NCBI RefSeq assembly: GCF_006439055.1
Contig: NZ_RCZC01000001.1
Location: 124,001-188,000, forward strand
Reading direction: 5' to 3'
Length of the DNA stretch: 64,000 nt
DNA from: Sphingomonas glacialis
GTDB taxonomy: Bacteria > Pseudomonadota > Alphaproteobacteria > Sphingomonadales > Sphingomonadaceae
In this document: positions 15,773 to 28,510 of the stretch, piece after piece
Position numbering within the stretch: the first letter of the stretch is position 1
Layout: the number at the start of each line of letters is the position of its first letter
Position numbers and translations under genes: made by a program
Notes under the pieces: model-generated
The model's database searches: none
What the model was told of the DNA's origin: nothing
What the model saw: the letters and a program-made list of their open reading frames with translations, nothing else

Positions 15773-17563
15773 TCAGGCGGCGCGGACGTCGGCCATCAGC
15801 TGGTTGATCTGCCCGCGCAGCCGTTCGACGCTGCCCGCGACCTCCTCGGCGGTGCGCGTCACGTCGTCCGACGTCTGGCGCGAGCGTTCGGCGCGTTCGC
15901 GCAGCGTCTGCATGTTGGCGGCGGCGTCGGCAGTGCCGTCCTCGACCTCGGCGATGGCATAGGCGATCGCCTGCGTCATCCCGCGCTGCTGGTCGACCGC
16001 ATGCGCGACATTGGCCGACGACTGGTCGAGCTCGGCGACCAGCCCGTCGACCGATTCGATCGTCGCGAGCACGGTGTCGCTCGCGGTGCGCACCGCCGCG
16101 AGCCGTGCCTCGATCCGCCCCGCCGCGGTCTGCGTCTGGCGGGCGAGCCCCTTCACTTCCTCGGCGACGACGGCGAAGCCCCGCCCCGCCTCGCCCGCGC
16201 GCGCCGCCTCGATCGTCGCGTTGAGCGCGAGCAGATTGGTCTGCCCGGCAACCGCGGCGATCATGTCGAGCACTGCGGCGATCTCCGCCACGAGCGCCCC
16301 CATCGATTCGGCATGGCCGCGCCCCTCGAGCGTGCGCTCGCGCACCGTCGCGACGCCCGCGCGCGATTCGTTCGCCGCACGGCTGATCTGCTCGATCGCG
16401 CCGGCAAGCGCGGTGGCCGATTGCGCGATCGTGCGCGCATTGTTCGCGCTCTGCTCGGTCAGCGCGGCGGTTGCCATCGCATGTTTCTCGGTCGTCCCCG
16501 CCTCGCTCGACATCGCCGCGGCGGTCTCGCGCAAGGCCGGGCCGGTCGAGGCGAGCTGGCGCACCGAAAGCCCGGCCGCGCGCTCGAACACTTCGAACAG
16601 CGAATCGAGATAGGCGGCGCGCTTGGCGCGCGCGGCATCCTCGCGCCGCTCGCTGGCATAGAGCGCGTCGGCGGTGTGGCGGGCTTCCTCGCTCAGCCGG
16701 CGCGCATCGGCCGAGCGTTGCCGCGCAAAGGCGAGCGCGCGGGCGATGTCGCCGATCTCGTCGCTGCGGTCGAGCGCAGGGATCGGCGCGTCGGCACGTT
16801 CGAGCGTGATGTCGCGCGTCGCCTCGGCGATCAGCGCGAGCGGCCGTTCGACGCGCAGGCTGAGCATCCGCATCCCCCAGAATGCGACGAGCAACGCCAC
16901 CACGGTCACGAAGGCGACGAGCAGATAGACCTCGACGAACCCGGTATCGAGTGCCGCGCTTTCGCGCGTCGCATCAGCGCGCAGGTCGGTCATCAGCGTG
17001 GTGCTCGACGCGGTCAGCGGATCGATCGCGGCGTAGAGCGGCCCGCTGACGAAGAAATCGAGCTGGTCGAGCCGCCTGGCGCGCAGCAGGTCGAGCAAGC
17101 GGTCGAGCGCGGCATCGGCCTCGTGCCGCGCCGCGGCGACCTGCGCGACCTCGCCCGCCCGCCGGGTGTCGAGCCTGTGCTGCGTGAACGCCGCCCAGTT
17201 CGTTGCGATCTCGGCGCGCGTCGCCTGGATCGTCGCGACCGCGCCGGTCGCCGAGAGATTGCCGCTGCGCACCTTGTGCGCGGTGAGCAGTGCGGTCGCG
17301 TAGCTGGCGTTGACGCGCTGCAATTCGCCGATCGGATAGAAGCGATCGACCACCAGCACGCTGACGCGGTGGCTCGTCGCCAGCGTCGTGCCGATCAAGG
17401 CGAGCGCGAGCAGCGCCTGGATCGCCAGCAAACCGCCGACGATCCGCCGCAACTGCATCCGCAGATTGCGCCCGCCAGCGTCCCAGCGCGCAGCAATACG
17501 ATCGATCCAGAAGCGAAACAGCGGGATGTGCGGAGCGAAAGCGATTCGTTTCATGTCCGACAT
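15773..17563 (-). CDS. Methyl-accepting chemotaxis protein
   Basis: About 596 residues from the ATG at 17563 (a second ATG is at 17554). A transmembrane helix ([20 protein letters not shown]) is followed by a helical periplasmic sensor domain, a second helix ([19 protein letters not shown]), a HAMP-like linker ([26 protein letters not shown]) and the signalling domain with the hairpin signature [20 protein letters not shown]. It has no CheB/CheR pentapeptide tail. No other chemotaxis genes are adjacent. A perfect 7-bp inverted repeat lies over the start codons. Confidence 0.93.
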   Translation of the reverse strand: MSDMKRIAFAPHIPLFRFWIDRIAARWDAGGRNLRMQLRRIVGGLLAIQALLALALIGTTLATSHRVSVLVVDRFYPIGELQRVNASYATALLTAHKVRSGNLSATGAVATIQATRAEIATNWAAFTQHRLDTRRAGEVAQVAAARHEADAALDRLLDLLRARRLDQLDFFVSGPLYAAIDPLTASSTTLMTDLRADATRESAALDTGFVEVYLLVAFVTVVALLVAFWGMRMLSLRVERPLALIAEATRDITLERADAPIPALDRSDEIGDIARALAFARQRSADARRLSEEARHTADALYASERREDAARAKRAAYLDSLFEVFERAAGLSVRQLASTGPALRETAAAMSSEAGTTEKHAMATAALTEQSANNARTIAQSATALAGAIEQISRAANESRAGVATVRERTLEGRGHAESMGALVAEIAAVLDMIAAVAGQTNLLALNATIEAARAGEAGRGFAVVAEEVKGLARQTQTAAGRIEARLAAVRTASDTVLATIESVDGLVAELDQSSANVAHAVDQQRGMTQAIAYAIAEVEDGTADAAANMQTLRERAERSRQTSDDVTRTAEEVAGSVERLRGQINQLMADVRAA

Positions 17564-17573
17564 TATTGTCGGA
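17556..17573. promoter_or_regulatory. Palindrome over the chemotaxis-receptor start
   Basis: TCCGACA (17556-17562) and TGTCGGA (17567-17573) are perfect inverted repeats with a 4-nt centre and cover the first start codon. It could be an operator or an RNA hairpin masking initiation; nothing identifies a regulator. Confidence 0.4.
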
Positions 17574-17774
17574 AAGCTCCCAACCAATGGTTAAGCGATT
17601 ATTACAGTTACGTGAAAGCAACGCCTTGTTGAGGGCAATAGGGCCGCTTTGTGCGCATGGCTTGCAAGCGACCCGAGCCGATGCTAACCGCTCGCCATCC
17701 CATCTGAAGGCGCATTCCCCAGCGCCCTCTTTTTGCATGGGGCCACCAATCGTGCCCAAGAGGACCTCAATCGC

Positions 17775-18329
17775 GTGGAAGCATCCGGCGGTATTCAAGC
17801 AAGCTTAAGCGGCCGCTATGCCACCGCTTTGTTCGAGCTCGCGCGTGACACCAAATCGATCGACGCCGTCGAGGCGAGCCTCGGCCGCGTCCGCGCCGCC
17901 ATCGCGCAGTCGAGCGAGTTCGCGCAGCTTATCGGCAGCCCGGTCGTCTCGCGGCAGCAGGCGGCCAAGGCCGTCGCGTCCGCCGCCGAGATGATCGACG
18001 TCGATGACACGACCGCGAAGTTCCTCGGCGTGCTCGCCGACAATCGGCGCCTGTCGCAGCTCCCCGCGATCATCCGCGCCTTCCGCGACCTGGCGGCACG
18101 CCACCGCGGCGAGACGACCGCCGAAGTGACCTCGGCGCATCCGCTCACCGAAGAGCAGGTCGAGGCGCTCAAGCAGCAGCTGCGCACCCGCATCGGCACC
18201 GACGTTTCGGTCGATCTTTCGGTCGACCCCACCCTCCTCGGCGGTCTGGTCGTCCAGATCGGCTCGCAGCGGATCGACAGCTCGATTCGCACTCGTCTCA
18301 ATGCTCTCGCGCACGCGATGAAAGGTTAA
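17775..18329 (+). CDS. atpH: ATP synthase F1 subunit delta
   Basis: 184 residues starting at GTG 17775 (an ATG at 17733 is in frame but adds non-conserved sequence). ASLSGRYATALFELA at the N terminus and VDPTLLGGLVVQIGSQRIDSSIRTRL at the C terminus are delta/OSCP signatures. Delta forms the peripheral stalk that holds alpha3beta3 against the a/b stator. First gene of atpHAGDC; the F0 genes are not in the window, as is normal for alphaproteobacteria. Confidence 0.97.
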   Translation: MEASGGIQASLSGRYATALFELARDTKSIDAVEASLGRVRAAIAQSSEFAQLIGSPVVSRQQAAKAVASAAEMIDVDDTTAKFLGVLADNRRLSQLPAIIRAFRDLAARHRGETTAEVTSAHPLTEEQVEALKQQLRTRIGTDVSVDLSVDPTLLGGLVVQIGSQRIDSSIRTRLNALAHAMKG

Positions 18330-19862
<1,533 letters not shown>

Positions 19863-19871
19863 AACCAACCA

Positions 19872-19937
19872 CGTCGCCCCGGCGCAGGCCGGGGCCGCTC
19901 AGTAACAGAGCGATCCCGGCCTTCGCCGGGATGACGG
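19872..19937. repeat. Palindromic element, type C, copy 3 (inside atp operon)
   Basis: CGTCGCCCCGGCGCAGGCCGGGGC (two hairpin-forming halves) and GATCCCGGCCTTCGCCGGGATGACGG form two hairpins between atpA and atpG. This is the short form of the type C family and the only extra sequence in an otherwise compact junction. Confidence 0.75.
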
Positions 19938-19953
19938 CAAAGGGAAGAACGAG

Positions 19954-22336
<2,383 letters not shown>

Positions 22337-22350
22337 GCTACCCCTTACTA

Positions 22351-22499
22351 GCCCGCTCCCGCCTTCGCGGGAGAGGGTTGGGTGAGGGTCTTCTTCTTCG
22401 CCGCACTCCGGACAGGAAGAAGACCCTCACCGACTTCGACTAGGCCCGCCTGAAGAAGGCGGCCCAAGTCTCCGTAGCCTCTCCCGCGCGCGGGAGAGG
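22351..22499. repeat. Palindromic element, type S-like, copy 5 (inside atp operon)
   Basis: Hairpin GCTCCCGC-cttc-GCGGGAGagg at the left and CTCTCCCGCG-CGCGGGAGAG at the right. Inner arms GGTGAGGGTCTTCTTC and GAAGAAGACCCTCACC are complementary; another small hairpin (GCCCGCCTGAAGAAGGCGGGC-like) interrupts the right half. It separates atpD from atpC within the operon. Confidence 0.8.
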
Positions 22500-22518
22500 A
22501 CCAGGAGAAGGACAAGAC

Positions 22519-22770
22519 ATGCTGCACTTCGAACTCGTCACCCCTGAAAAGCTCGTCCGGTCGGAAGAGGTCTATATGGTCGTCGTCCCCGGCACCGAGG
22601 GCGATTTCGGCGTGCTCGAAGGCCATGCGCCCATCATGTCGACGATCCGCGACGGCGCGCTGTCGGTCTATCGCACCGAAAAGGGCGAGCCCGAGCTGAT
22701 CGCGATCGAAGGCGGTTTCGCCGAAGTCAGCGCGACCGGCCTCACGGTGCTCGCCGAGCGCACCGCTTAA
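22519..22770 (+). CDS. atpC: ATP synthase F1 subunit epsilon (short form)
   Basis: Only 83 residues. It contains the N-terminal beta-sandwich ([40 protein letters not shown]) and stops right after it, lacking the C-terminal two-helix domain that inhibits ATP hydrolysis in E. coli (about 139 aa). Short epsilons occur in several alphaproteobacteria. Ribosome site AGGAGAAGG. A strong terminator follows. Confidence 0.95.
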   Translation: MLHFELVTPEKLVRSEEVYMVVVPGTEGDFGVLEGHAPIMSTIRDGALSVYRTEKGEPELIAIEGGFAEVSATGLTVLAERTA

Positions 22771-22791
22771 GTTTTACGCTCTCCCGCGATC

Positions 22792-22832
22792 GGGCACTGT
22801 CATCGTCATGATGACGGTGCCCTTTTCGTTTT
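22792..22832 (+). terminator. Intrinsic terminator of the atp operon
   Basis: GGGCACTGTCATC (22792-22804) pairs with GATGACGGTGCCC (22810-22822) with one internal mismatch, followed by TTTTCGTTTT. It closes the atpHAGDC operon before cpaF. Confidence 0.9.
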
Positions 22833-22925
22833 AGCGGTCCGCGCCACCCGGGCGCGCGGTTTGGTTAGGAAAATGTCAAACACTCTCCCCTAACGCTTGT
22901 CGCCAAGCATGAGGAAACTGGCGGC

Positions 22926-24452
22926 ATGAGTGCATTTGGGCGTCGACCTGGCATGACGGGCGCAGGCGCGAGACCCGCGTTCGGCGTCGCGCGCCCGATG
23001 CAGGGCGGCGGTTCGCGTCCCGCCGATGGCGAAGCGGCGCCCGGCGCGGGCGAGCAGTTCCCCCCGCTGCCGAGCGGCGCAGAACCCGAAGCGTTCGGCA
23101 CGATGCCGGGCATGCAGCAGGACGCGATGCAGCGCCTCGCCGACCGCCAGGCGCTATCCGGCGAATCGGGCAGTTCGAGGGTCGAGGGCTTCGAAAGCTC
23201 GATCCACAAGATCAAGGAGCAGGTCCTCCCGCGGCTGCTCGAACGCGTCGATCCCGAGGCGGCGGCGACGCTCGACAAGGACGAACTCGCCGAGGAATTC
23301 CGCCCGATCATCGGCGAAGTGCTCGCCGAGCTGAAACTCACGCTCAACCGCCGCGAGCAGTTCGCGCTCGAAAAGGTGCTGGTCGACGAACTGCTCGGCC
23401 TCGGGCCGCTCGAAGAATTGCTCGCCGATCCGAACATCACCGACATCATGGTCAACGGCCCCGAGCAGACCTATGTCGAGCGCAAGGGCAAACTCGAGCT
23501 CGCGCAGATCCAGTTCCGCGACGAGGAACACCTGTTCCAGATCGCGCAGCGCATCTGCAACTCGGTCGGCCGGCGCGTCGACCAAACCACCCCACTCGCC
23601 GACGCCCGCCTCAAGGACGGCAGCCGCGTCAACGTCATCGTGCCGCCGCTGTCGCTGCGCGGCACCGCGATCTCGATTCGTAAGTTTTCCGCCAAGCCGA
23701 TCACGCTCGACATGATGGCGGGCTTCGGCTCGATGTCGCCGAAGATGGCAACCGCACTGAAGATCGCCGGCGCGTGCCGCTTCAACGTCGTCATCTCGGG
23801 TGGTACCGGCTCGGGCAAGACGACGATGCTCAACGCTTTGTCAAAGATGATCGACCCGGGCGAGCGCGTGCTGACGATCGAGGACGCGGCCGAACTCCGC
23901 CTGCAGCAGCCGCACTGGCTCCCGCTCGAAACGCGCCCCGCCAACCTCGAGGGCCAAGGCGAGATCAGCATCCGCGATCTCGTCAAGAACGCGCTGCGTA
24001 TGCGCCCGGATCGCATCATCCTCGGCGAAATCCGCGGCAGCGAGTGTTTCGACATGCTCGCGGCCATGAACACCGGCCACGACGGTTCGATGTGTACGCT
24101 CCACGCCAACTCCCCGCGCGAGGCGCTCGCGCGTATGGAGAACATGGTGATGATGTCCGACATCAAGGTGCCGAAGGAAGCGATCTCGCGTCAGATCGCC
24201 GATTCGGTCGAGATGATCATCCAGGTGAAGCGTCTGCGCGATGGCTCGCGTCGCGTCACCAACGTCACCGAGGTGATCGGCATGGAAGGCCCGGTGATCG
24301 TCACGCAGGAGCTGTTCAAGTTCGAATATCTCGACGAATCGGCCGACGGGAAGATCATCGGCGAATATCGCTCGATGGGCCTGCGTCCCTATACGCTCGA
24401 AAAGGCGCGGACCTTCGGGTTCGACCAGGCGTATCTCGAGGCGTGCCTGTAA
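22926..24452 (+). CDS. cpaF: CpaF family secretion ATPase (Flp/Tad pilus)
   Basis: 508 residues. After a low-complexity Gly/Ala-rich N terminus, the VirB11/CpaF core runs from about residue 130: LADPNITDIMVNGPEQTYVE, Walker A ISGGTGSGKTTMLNALS, Walker B-like RPDRIILGEIRGSECFDMLAAMNTGHDG. CpaF hexamers power Tad pilus assembly at the inner membrane. In this window it stands alone: no cpaB, cpaC, cpaE, tadB or tadC flank it, so the partner genes must be elsewhere. GAGGAAAC precedes the ATG. Confidence 0.94.
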   Translation: MSAFGRRPGMTGAGARPAFGVARPMQGGGSRPADGEAAPGAGEQFPPLPSGAEPEAFGTMPGMQQDAMQRLADRQALSGESGSSRVEGFESSIHKIKEQVLPRLLERVDPEAAATLDKDELAEEFRPIIGEVLAELKLTLNRREQFALEKVLVDELLGLGPLEELLADPNITDIMVNGPEQTYVERKGKLELAQIQFRDEEHLFQIAQRICNSVGRRVDQTTPLADARLKDGSRVNVIVPPLSLRGTAISIRKFSAKPITLDMMAGFGSMSPKMATALKIAGACRFNVVISGGTGSGKTTMLNALSKMIDPGERVLTIEDAAELRLQQPHWLPLETRPANLEGQGEISIRDLVKNALRMRPDRIILGEIRGSECFDMLAAMNTGHDGSMCTLHANSPREALARMENMVMMSDIKVPKEAISRQIADSVEMIIQVKRLRDGSRRVTNVTEVIGMEGPVIVTQELFKFEYLDESADGKIIGEYRSMGLRPYTLEKARTFGFDQAYLEACL

Positions 24453-24721
24453 GGCGGCGCGAAGCTGGCCGGTGCTCGCGGGAGCGGCGGCTGGATCGCT
24501 TTGCGCCCTTGTGCTTTTGTGTCAAAAATTCTTCCTCATCTACGGCAGAGGGAAGAAGAAGGTGACTCAAACGAAGGCACCAAAAGGAAGGATTACGGTG
24601 TTGCGCGGCGCGCCGCGAACCTGCGCCAAGCGCAAAAGCTGCGTGGCAAAGATCGTACCACTATCGCCGTTCTATCCCACCAGAGGCGTCCGCAAAACCG
24701 GCCATTCTGCCAATGTAATTA
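24453..24721. other. Non-coding stretch of lower GC after cpaF
   Basis: No open frame here has convincing start, codon bias or family similarity. Base composition drops relative to neighbours, continuing into the lipoprotein gene that follows. A short run reading TTGTGCTTTTGTGTC and the purine-rich GAGGGAAGAAGAAGG are the only visible features. Possibly decayed or acquired DNA. Confidence 0.4.
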
Positions 24722-25159
24722 CTACGAGACCGGCGGGTGCATTTTAAGCCAGTCCGCCTCTGAATATTCTACACAATCCCTCTCGGTAGAGCAGTGCAAC
24801 CGAGCTTCCATTTCGCGGCGCACACGGAGAACTTCTGCACAGTTCGCGTGTGGTTCGGGGACGAGCGCAGTGACAGGACGGGGATTCAATGATCGCACCT
24901 GATCTAGATAGTCGTTGAGGGTCGGCCGATCGATTGCGACACCGTTCCAAAGGATCGCCGACGGAGACAACACAAGACGGTTGTATGTCATCAACTCGCC
25001 AGTCTCAGCCCCACTCGCGCTCCAAATGGGCTGACCGCCACACAGGTCTTTTGAATAGCTCGCGGGATTTTGACGCTTAATAGGTACAGAGTTGCACCCG
25101 GCGACAATCAGCGCGAGTGGCAGGCACGTTCCGCAGACAGACCACCGATTAGGAAGCAT
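24722..25159 (-). CDS. Lipoprotein of unknown function, possibly ExbD/TolR-like periplasmic fold
   Basis: 145 residues. The N terminus ending LALIVAGCNS is a lipoprotein signal (LVAGC-type lipobox). The body reads YNRLVLSPSAILWNGVAID followed by DYLDQVRSLNPRPVTALVPEP and CAEVLRVRREMEARLHC, which resembles the short strand-helix-strand pattern of ExbD/TolR periplasmic domains (weak inference). Three or four Cys after the lipobox may form disulfides. Codon use is clearly less GC-biased than neighbours, suggesting recent acquisition. No partner gene is adjacent. Confidence 0.65.
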   Translation of the reverse strand: MLPNRWSVCGTCLPLALIVAGCNSVPIKRQNPASYSKDLCGGQPIWSASGAETGELMTYNRLVLSPSAILWNGVAIDRPTLNDYLDQVRSLNPRPVTALVPEPHANCAEVLRVRREMEARLHCSTERDCVEYSEADWLKMHPPVS

Positions 25160-25246
25160 TTTGCTACGCTAACAGAGATGTGGCCGCTTTCAATGGGGAG
25201 AGGCCAAGAGCAAACTATCGCCTCTTCACCGCCATAAGACAGAGCC

Positions 25247-25426
25247 TCACCGGCGCCACGCCAGCGCCGCGCAAAGCGCGGTCGCCACCAGCGCGAGGAC
25301 GTGGAGGGTGCGCCAGTCGATCCAGCCGACCGCGTCGAGGTCGTCGCGCCGCTGCCGCCGCCAGTCGGCGACGCCTGCCCAAACCGCGACGAGCATCGCA
25401 CCCGCCGCACCGATCCACCACCCCAT
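25247..25426 (-). CDS. 59-aa membrane protein next to phaR
   Basis: A short frame from ATG 25426 to TGA 25247 encodes MGWWIGAAGAMLVAVWAGV..., then a charged loop (DWRRQRRDDLDAVGWIDWR) and a second hydrophobic helix (LHVLALVATALCAALAW), ending in RR. Two hydrophobic segments separated by a cationic loop suggest a double-pass inner-membrane protein. It lies 7 nt downstream of the phaR stop on the same strand, so it is probably co-transcribed with phaR. No function can be assigned. Confidence 0.68.
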   Translation of the reverse strand: MGWWIGAAGAMLVAVWAGVADWRRQRRDDLDAVGWIDWRTLHVLALVATALCAALAWRR

Positions 25427-25433
25427 CGCCGAA

Positions 25434-26015
25434 TCAGTCGCCGAGCTTCTCGATCTTCTCGTTCAGCCGGCCGAGCTCGGCCTTGAGCGCGGCGATCTCG
25501 TCATCCTTGCTCATCGCGGCAGCTGGAGCAGGCTTTGCCGCCCCACCGGGCACCGCGCCGGGCTTGAACGCCGCGGTCGCCGCTTCGAACATCGCCATGT
25601 TCTGCTTGGCGATCTCGGCGAACGGCGTGTTGGCGAAGGGCGACTGCGCGAAAGCCCCCTCGACCGCCGACTTGAACTGCTGCTGGTTGTGGCGGAAGCT
25701 GTCCATCGACGCTTCGAGATAGCCCGGCACCATCGCCTGCATCGAATCGCCGTACATCGCGATCAGCTGGCGCAGGAAGTTGACCGGCAGCATCGTCTGG
25801 CCGCGCTGTTCCTCCTCCATGATGATCTGGGTAAGGATATTGTGCGTGATGTCTTCTTCGGTCTTCGCGTCGAGCACCTTGAAGTCGCGCCCCTCGCGCG
25901 TCATCGCGGCGAGATGCTCGAGGGTGATGTAAGACGAGGTCTCGGTATTATAGAGCCGACGGTTCGCATACTTCTTGATCGTCACCGGGCCGTCGCCCGG
26001 AATGGTCTTTTTCAT
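25434..26015 (-). CDS. phaR: Polyhydroxyalkanoate synthesis repressor PhaR
   Basis: 193 residues from the ATG at 26015. VTIKKYANRRLYNTETSSYITLEHLA is the PhaR DNA-binding N-terminal domain, followed by two PHB-accumulation regulatory segments (NILTQIIMEEEQRGQTMLPVNFLRQLIAMYGDSMQ) and a C-terminal coiled coil (MSKDDEIAALKAELGRLNEKIEKL). PhaR senses PHA granules and represses phasin and other PHA genes. It is divergent from the PhaC-like gene; about 20-32 nt separate the starts. Confidence 0.96.
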   Translation of the reverse strand: MKKTIPGDGPVTIKKYANRRLYNTETSSYITLEHLAAMTREGRDFKVLDAKTEEDITHNILTQIIMEEEQRGQTMLPVNFLRQLIAMYGDSMQAMVPGYLEASMDSFRHNQQQFKSAVEGAFAQSPFANTPFAEIAKQNMAMFEAATAAFKPGAVPGGAAKPAPAAAMSKDDEIAALKAELGRLNEKIEKLGD

Positions 26016-26035
26016 GCAGAAGGGCTCCCCGATAT

Positions 26036-27115
26036 ATGTTTGGCCAGATGCTACCACCAATTATTACCGCATCGCAACACGGCCCGCGCCCGCTGCCATT
26101 ATTCCTCGAAATGCTGCTTGCCGAGACCGCGACCGCGCCCGAACGCCGCGCCGCAGCACTGGCGGGACTGCGCGCCTATCAGGACGCGCCGCGCGGCCGG
26201 GTGCGGAAACCGATGCCCGCGCGCTACCGAAAAGGGAAAGCGCGGCTGCGCGATTACGGCGCGAAAGGCGCCACCGGACGCGCGGTGCTGTTCGTCCCCT
26301 CGCTGATCAATCCGCCGCATATCCTCGACCTGCTGCCCGACGTTTCGCTGCTGCGCTGGCTCGCGGCGCAGGGGCATCGCCCGTTCCTGCTCGACTGGGG
26401 GACGCAGGCGCCGGCAGGCGGCACGCTCGACCTCGATGCGCATGTCACGCGCGTGCTGCTGCCGCTGATCGCGAAGTTCGACACGCCGCCGATTCTCGTC
26501 GGCTATTGCCTCGGCGGGACGCTGGCGCTGGCCGCGGCGTGTCTCACCGAGGTCGCGGGGTTGGCGCTGATCGCGGCACCGTGGCATTTTGCGGGGTTCG
26601 GGGCTGCGGCGCGCGCCGACATGGCGGGTCTTTGGGCATCGGCCAAGCCGGCGTGCGAGGCGCTGGGGCTGGTCCCGATGGAGGTGTTGCAGTCGGGCTT
26701 CTGGCGACTCGATCCCGCACGCACGATCGCCAAATATGAAGCCTTCGCCGCGATCGAGCCCGGCAGCGCCGCGGCGCAGCGCTTCGTCGCGATGGAGGAT
26801 TGGGCGAATGGCGGTGCCCCCCTCCCCTATGCCGCCGGGCGTCAGCTGTTCGAGGAGTGCATCGCGCAGGACCTGCCCGGCAGCGGCGCCTGGCAGATCG
26901 CCGGCACCACGATCGACCCTGCGGCGCTGCGCTGCCCGACGGTCGATTTCGTCTCGCTCAACGACCGCATCGTTCCCGCCGCCACCGCCGCCAATCTTCC
27001 CGATCGCCACGATCTCGGCGCGGGACATGTCGGGATGATCGTCGGGCGCGGCGCGCGATCGCAACTTTGGGAACCGCTGGCGGGGTGGTTAAACGCCCTG
27101 CCCCCCGCTAAATAG
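26036..27115 (+). CDS. PhaC-like alpha/beta hydrolase (putative PHA synthase)
   Basis: 359 residues. The PHA-synthase lipase-like box is GYCLGG with Cys at residue 158; [17 protein letters not shown] and [11 protein letters not shown] are strongly PhaC-like; the acid is in SLNDRIVP and the His in GAGHVG. It is much shorter than class I PhaC (about 590 aa), lacking the long N-terminal domain and part of the cap, and is nearer class III/PhaC-like proteins in size. No phaE is adjacent. Starts at 26036 or 26048 are both possible. The neighbours phaR and a thiolase support a PHA role; depolymerase or esterase activity is the alternative. Confidence 0.82.
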   Translation: MFGQMLPPIITASQHGPRPLPLFLEMLLAETATAPERRAAALAGLRAYQDAPRGRVRKPMPARYRKGKARLRDYGAKGATGRAVLFVPSLINPPHILDLLPDVSLLRWLAAQGHRPFLLDWGTQAPAGGTLDLDAHVTRVLLPLIAKFDTPPILVGYCLGGTLALAAACLTEVAGLALIAAPWHFAGFGAAARADMAGLWASAKPACEALGLVPMEVLQSGFWRLDPARTIAKYEAFAAIEPGSAAAQRFVAMEDWANGGAPLPYAAGRQLFEECIAQDLPGSGAWQIAGTTIDPAALRCPTVDFVSLNDRIVPAATAANLPDRHDLGAGHVGMIVGRGARSQLWEPLAGWLNALPPAK

Positions 27116-27144
27116 CCGCCAGATCATTCCGCCGGAGAAGAGCC

Positions 27145-28317
27145 ATGCAGGACATCGTCATCACCGCCGCCAAGCGCACGCCCGTCGGCAGCTTCCTCGG
27201 CGCCTTCGCCGCGACGCCGGCGCACGAACTCGGGCGGATCGCGATCGAGGCGGCGCTCGCGCAGGCAGGAGTCGCCGGCGAGGACGTCTCCGAAGTCATC
27301 CTCGGCCAGGTGCTGACCGCCGGCCAGGGGCAGAACCCGGCGCGCCAGGCCGCTATGGCGGCGGGCATTCCCAAGGAAATCCCCGCCTGGGGCGTCAACC
27401 AGGTGTGCGGCTCGGGCCTGCGCGCGGTGGCGCTCGCGGCGCAGGCGATCGCGTGCGGCGACGCGCGCATCATGGTCGCGGGCGGCCAGGAATCGATGTC
27501 GCTCAGCGCGCATGCGCAGAACCTGCGCGGCGGCACCAAGATGGGCAATGTCACGATGGTCGACACGATGATTAGCGACGGCCTGACCGACGTGTTCAAC
27601 AACTATCACATGGGCATCACCGCCGAAAACCTCGCCGAGCAATATCAGATCAGCCGCGAGGCGCAGGACGTCTTCTCGGTCCGCTCGCAAAACCTCGCCG
27701 AGGCCGCGCGCGGTGCCGGCCGCTTCCGCGACGAGATCGCGCCGGTCACGATCAAGGGCCGCAAGGGCGACACGATCGTCTCGGACGACGAATATATCCG
27801 CGCCGGTGCGACGCTCGAAAGCGTTGCGGGCCTGCGCCCGGCGTTCAAGAAGGACGGCACCGTCACCGCCGCGAATGCGAGCGGCCTCAACGACGGCGCC
27901 GCCGCTTTGGTGCTGATGACGCGCGCCGAGGCCGAGAAGCGTGGGAGCCCGATCCTCGCGCGAATCGCGAGCTGGGCGTCGGCCGGGGTCGATCCGTCGA
28001 TCATGGGAATCGGCCCCGTCCCGGCGACCCGCCGCGCGCTCGAGAAGGCCGGCTGGAGCATTGCAGACCTCGATCTGATCGAGGCGAATGAGGCGTTCGC
28101 GGCGCAGGCGCTGTCGGTCGGCAAGGAACTCGGCTGGGATCCCGAGCGCGTCAACGTGAACGGCGGCGCGATCGCGATCGGCCATCCGATCGGCGCCTCG
28201 GGCGCGCGCGTGCTGACGACGCTGCTGTACGAGATGGCCAAGCGCGATGCGAAGAAGGGGCTGGCAACGCTTTGTATTGGTGGGGGAATGGGGATTGCGG
28301 TGTGCGTGGAGCGGTGA
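27145..28317 (+). CDS. phaA: Acetyl-CoA acetyltransferase (thiolase)
   Basis: 390 residues, biosynthetic-thiolase length. [12 protein letters not shown] carries the acyl-accepting Cys (residue 88), [17 protein letters not shown] the His, and [12 protein letters not shown] the second Cys. It condenses two acetyl-CoA to acetoacetyl-CoA, the first step of PHB synthesis, or acts in the reverse direction. It follows the PhaC-like gene by 29 nt. No phaB reductase is visible, so the gene symbol is inferred from context. Confidence 0.93.
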   Translation: MQDIVITAAKRTPVGSFLGAFAATPAHELGRIAIEAALAQAGVAGEDVSEVILGQVLTAGQGQNPARQAAMAAGIPKEIPAWGVNQVCGSGLRAVALAAQAIACGDARIMVAGGQESMSLSAHAQNLRGGTKMGNVTMVDTMISDGLTDVFNNYHMGITAENLAEQYQISREAQDVFSVRSQNLAEAARGAGRFRDEIAPVTIKGRKGDTIVSDDEYIRAGATLESVAGLRPAFKKDGTVTAANASGLNDGAAALVLMTRAEAEKRGSPILARIASWASAGVDPSIMGIGPVPATRRALEKAGWSIADLDLIEANEAFAAQALSVGKELGWDPERVNVNGGAIAIGHPIGASGARVLTTLLYEMAKRDAKKGLATLCIGGGMGIAVCVER

Positions 28318-28390
28318 CGCTCTGATTGGGAATGGCGACGCGTCGTGCCCAGGCTAGGGGTGGCGACCGTCGCATTTCAAACGTGACATT

Positions 28391-28420
28391 TTGATCACAT
28401 TCCCACGAAACCTTCATACT
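28391..28420 (+). promoter_or_regulatory. Possible sigma70-type promoter of the TonB receptor
   Basis: TTGATC (28391-28396) and CATACT (28415-28420) are spaced 18 nt. Overlapping the -35, GTGA-N8-TCAC (28383-28398) forms a small inverted repeat that could bind a regulator. Sequence resemblance only. Confidence 0.35.
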
Positions 28421-28510
28421 AGGTTCATGTTCGGCAACAGTAGGTATTGCGGCGGCCCTATATTTCTTATTTGTTACCCCCAATCGAGACGGCCGAACGC
28501 CGCCCGGTAA

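Noticed and set aside
15122..17632. 836-aa open frame antisense to the hydrolase and chemotaxis receptor
   Set aside because: Spans two real genes and their gap; composition is that of an antisense shadow.
24472..24747. 91-aa plus-strand frame after cpaF
   Set aside because: Begins in the cpaF trailer without ribosome site, mixed composition, no family resemblance.
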